A DNA stretch of 64,000 bases from Haematobia irritans (taxonomy: Eukaryota > Arthropoda > Insecta > Diptera > Muscidae): contig NC_134398.1 in assembly GCF_050003625.1 (NCBI RefSeq), positions 81,500,003-81,564,002 of the forward strand, written 5' to 3'. The translations under genes were made by a program, and so were the position numbers. Below, piece by piece: positions 62,034 to 64,000 of the stretch (the stretch's first letter is position 1; every line of letters begins with the position of its first letter). The notes beneath the pieces were generated by a model that saw nothing but the letters and a program-made list of their open reading frames with translations, was not told the DNA's origin and made no database searches.

Positions 62034-64000
62034 TTATACCCTTCACCACTACTGTGGTACAGGGTATAATAAGTTTGTGCATTTGTATGTAACGCCAAGA
62101 AGGAAAAGTCTGAGACCCATCGTTTAGTATACCGATCGTCTTAGAATTAAATTCTGAGTCGATTTAGCGATGTCCGTCTGTCTGTCTGTCTGTTGGTGTA
62201 CTTTTGTGTGCAAAGTACAGCTCGCAGTTTTATTCCGATTGTCCTAAAATTTGGTATAGGGTCCTGTTTCGGTTCAAAGACGATCCCTATTGATTTTGGA
62301 AAAAATCGGTTCAGATTTAGATATAGCTTCCATAAATATTTTTCACCGATCTGGTCATAATTGACGTGTATATCAACCGATCTTCCTCAAATTCCGTACA
62401 TCCGAATATTTTATGAGTCTCGAAAAACTTGCAAAATATCAGCCAAATCGGTTCAGATTTAGATATAGCTCCCATATATAGCTTTCGCCCGATTTACACT
62501 CATTTGCCCACAGAGGCCAATTTTTTGCTCCGATTTAGTTGAAATTTTGCACAGTAGAGTAGAATTAGCATTATAGCTATGCGTGTCACATTTGGTAGGA
62601 ATCGGTTCAGATTTAGATATAGCTCCCATATATTGCTTTCGGCCGATTTACACTCAAATGACCACAGAGGCCAATTTTTTGCTCCGATTTAGTTGAAATT
62701 TTGCACAGGGAGTAGAATTAGCTATGTGCGCCAAAGTTGGTTGAAATCGGTTCAGATTTAGATATACACGGATGAAAAAGACTGTTTTTCATATGTTTGG
62801 CTATAAACATTATATGTTTGGAACACAAATTTTTAAACACAATATTTTTGAGTGCAACAATATAATGTTCATAAACTAGCATAACATGTTTGGGACATAT
62901 ATGTTAATATGTTAGAACATATTATGTTTGGGACATAAAATGTTTGTAAATATAATATGCTTGGATGCAAACATATATTAATTTAGAAATAGCCTATAAA
63001 CATATATGTGTTTAGTAGCTTGGAGCGCTATTTAACAGGGAGCGATATTGAATTAAGTTGGTGGTTGTTGCTTGTTATTACAAAATTAACATTTTATTTT
63101 TCCTTGGGCAATTGATCAGCTACTTCTTTGATCCTTACAAACTGTGTGGTCCGCTGTTCGAATCCCCGTCCGGCAAAAGGTAAAATTAAAATAAAAAAAA
63201 ATCATAAAATTGAATAATTTCTTCTACAATGTTTGTATTACAGAAAAATGTGCTAAGAACTAAAAAATCTCGTGGAAGTGAGAAAGATGTCGGGGAATAT
63301 ACAATTGGGCAGAAACAAAATTTTGAGCATTCAGGTCGAAAACCTATGTTGTTAGCACCTATATTACCTGTTTATTTTCATAATTCATTATGATTGTAAA
63401 TATATAAATAAATAAATAAAATTTTGAGCACAATATTGTTTGGGAGAATTTTTTTTTAAGCATATAATATTTTTGGGTGCAAAATGCTTCCAAACATTTT
63501 ATATGGTCACATAATAACATATTGTTTTTTTGAAGACAATATTATTGAATTTGGATGCAAAAATACAAAATGTTTGGAACTTAGACTACCCAAACATATA
63601 TTGTTTAGACCAATATGCTTTCAAACATATTATATATTGGTAGAGATCAAACATATAAATGTTTGGGCAATACCCAAAAATGTATATGCTTGAAGCAAAA
63701 TATGTTTGGGAGTATATGTTACAGAAGCGATTTTTTCTAAGGCTTCAGATTTAAATGTTTCCCATATTTTTTTACTAACATTGTGTTCCAACCTAGTCCA
63801 TTAGCCGACTTAAATTTTGAGTCTATAGATTTTGTAGAAGTCAAATTCTGTCCAGATCGAGTGATATTTAAATGCATGTATTTGGGACAAACCTTTATAT
63901 ATAGCCCCCAACACATTTAACGGATATGATATGGTATCCAAAATTTAGATCTACCAAGTGGTGCAGGGTATAATATAGTCGGCCCCGCCCGACTTTAGAC
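62034..64000. repeat. Long muscid-type repeat TTATACCC...GACTTTAGAC
   Basis: It starts with a hairpin (TTATACCC and GGGTATAA at 62034-62069, with CACCAC/GTGGT inside). It continues through TTTGTGCATTTGTATGTAACG, a (CTGT)n run at about 62176, and several TTCAGATTTAGATATAGCTCC units. It reaches GGGTATAATATAGTCGG and CCCGCCCGACTTTAGAC at the window edge. A snapback element (62766-63736) is inserted. I recognise the arrangement as a common dispersed repeat of higher flies but not its class. Confidence 0.65.
62766..63736 (+). mobile_element. Snapback repeat with tRNA-like core, copy 2
   Basis: 971 bp, inverse of 20598-21541 with few differences. It begins ACACGGATGAAAAAGACTG and ends CAGAAGCGATTTTTT. 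The tRNA-like stretch is at about 63105-63178 and ends GTTCGAATCCCCGTCCGGC. It sits within a TTAGATATA unit of the surrounding repeat, so it is younger than that repeat. Confidence 0.82.

Noticed and set aside
1..64000. CRISPR arrays, operons, bacterial promoters
   Set aside because: The window is eukaryotic insect DNA; tandem units seen have no spacer structure.

Overview
The window is AT-rich insect DNA, most likely from a higher fly (Brachycera). A calyptrate or muscid is my inference, from the transposon repertoire and the insect-type NPC1 gene. It holds one clear host gene, on the + strand: a Niemann-Pick C1 orthologue (NPC1a type). Its exons run from 31739 to 57935 and are spread over 26 kb by transposon-filled introns. 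I found nine exons shared by all predicted forms or specific to one C-terminus, plus one phase-neutral cassette exon. All frames close: 1265 codons with the short C-terminus and 1324 with the long one, before the signal-peptide exon, which I could not find. Human NPC1 is 1278 residues, so the gene looks intact.

Layout. 1-11800: repeats only (tRNA-like SINE pieces, tandem duplications, AATTGA-rich foldbacks, MITEs, a perfect 29-bp hairpin). 11801-13093: a Tc1/mariner element of DD37E type with one stop codon. 13842-14176: an inverted repeat whose loop encodes, on the - strand, a complete hammerhead ribozyme core. 15219-20082: a nearly full-length RNase H-bearing LINE flanked by a 12-bp duplication; it splits a small acidic ORF. 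20598-21541 and 62766-63736: inverted copies of a snapback repeat with a tRNA-like core. 22675-28443: a nest of DNA transposons (mariner in MITE A; MITE in TIR element in hAT-like element in MITE B). 28444-31738: repeats and sequence I cannot assign.

The NPC1 introns carry further elements: a SINE and two LINE tails, gypsy-type integrase fragments, a Jockey-like LINE with a 12-bp target duplication, two dead mariners, and a MITE. Downstream, 57936-60834 is probably 3' UTR and intergenic DNA. It is followed by the 3' end of an LTR retrotransposon with its LTR, and by the long TTATACCC...GGGTATAA repeat that runs off the window.

The signals most worth following are the hammerhead core with a palindromic stem III, the SINE that shares its 3' tail with the local LINE (41 identical bases), and the predicted choice between two NPC1 C-termini, only one of which has a YxxPhi sorting motif. 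No real tRNA, rRNA or CRISPR array was seen.
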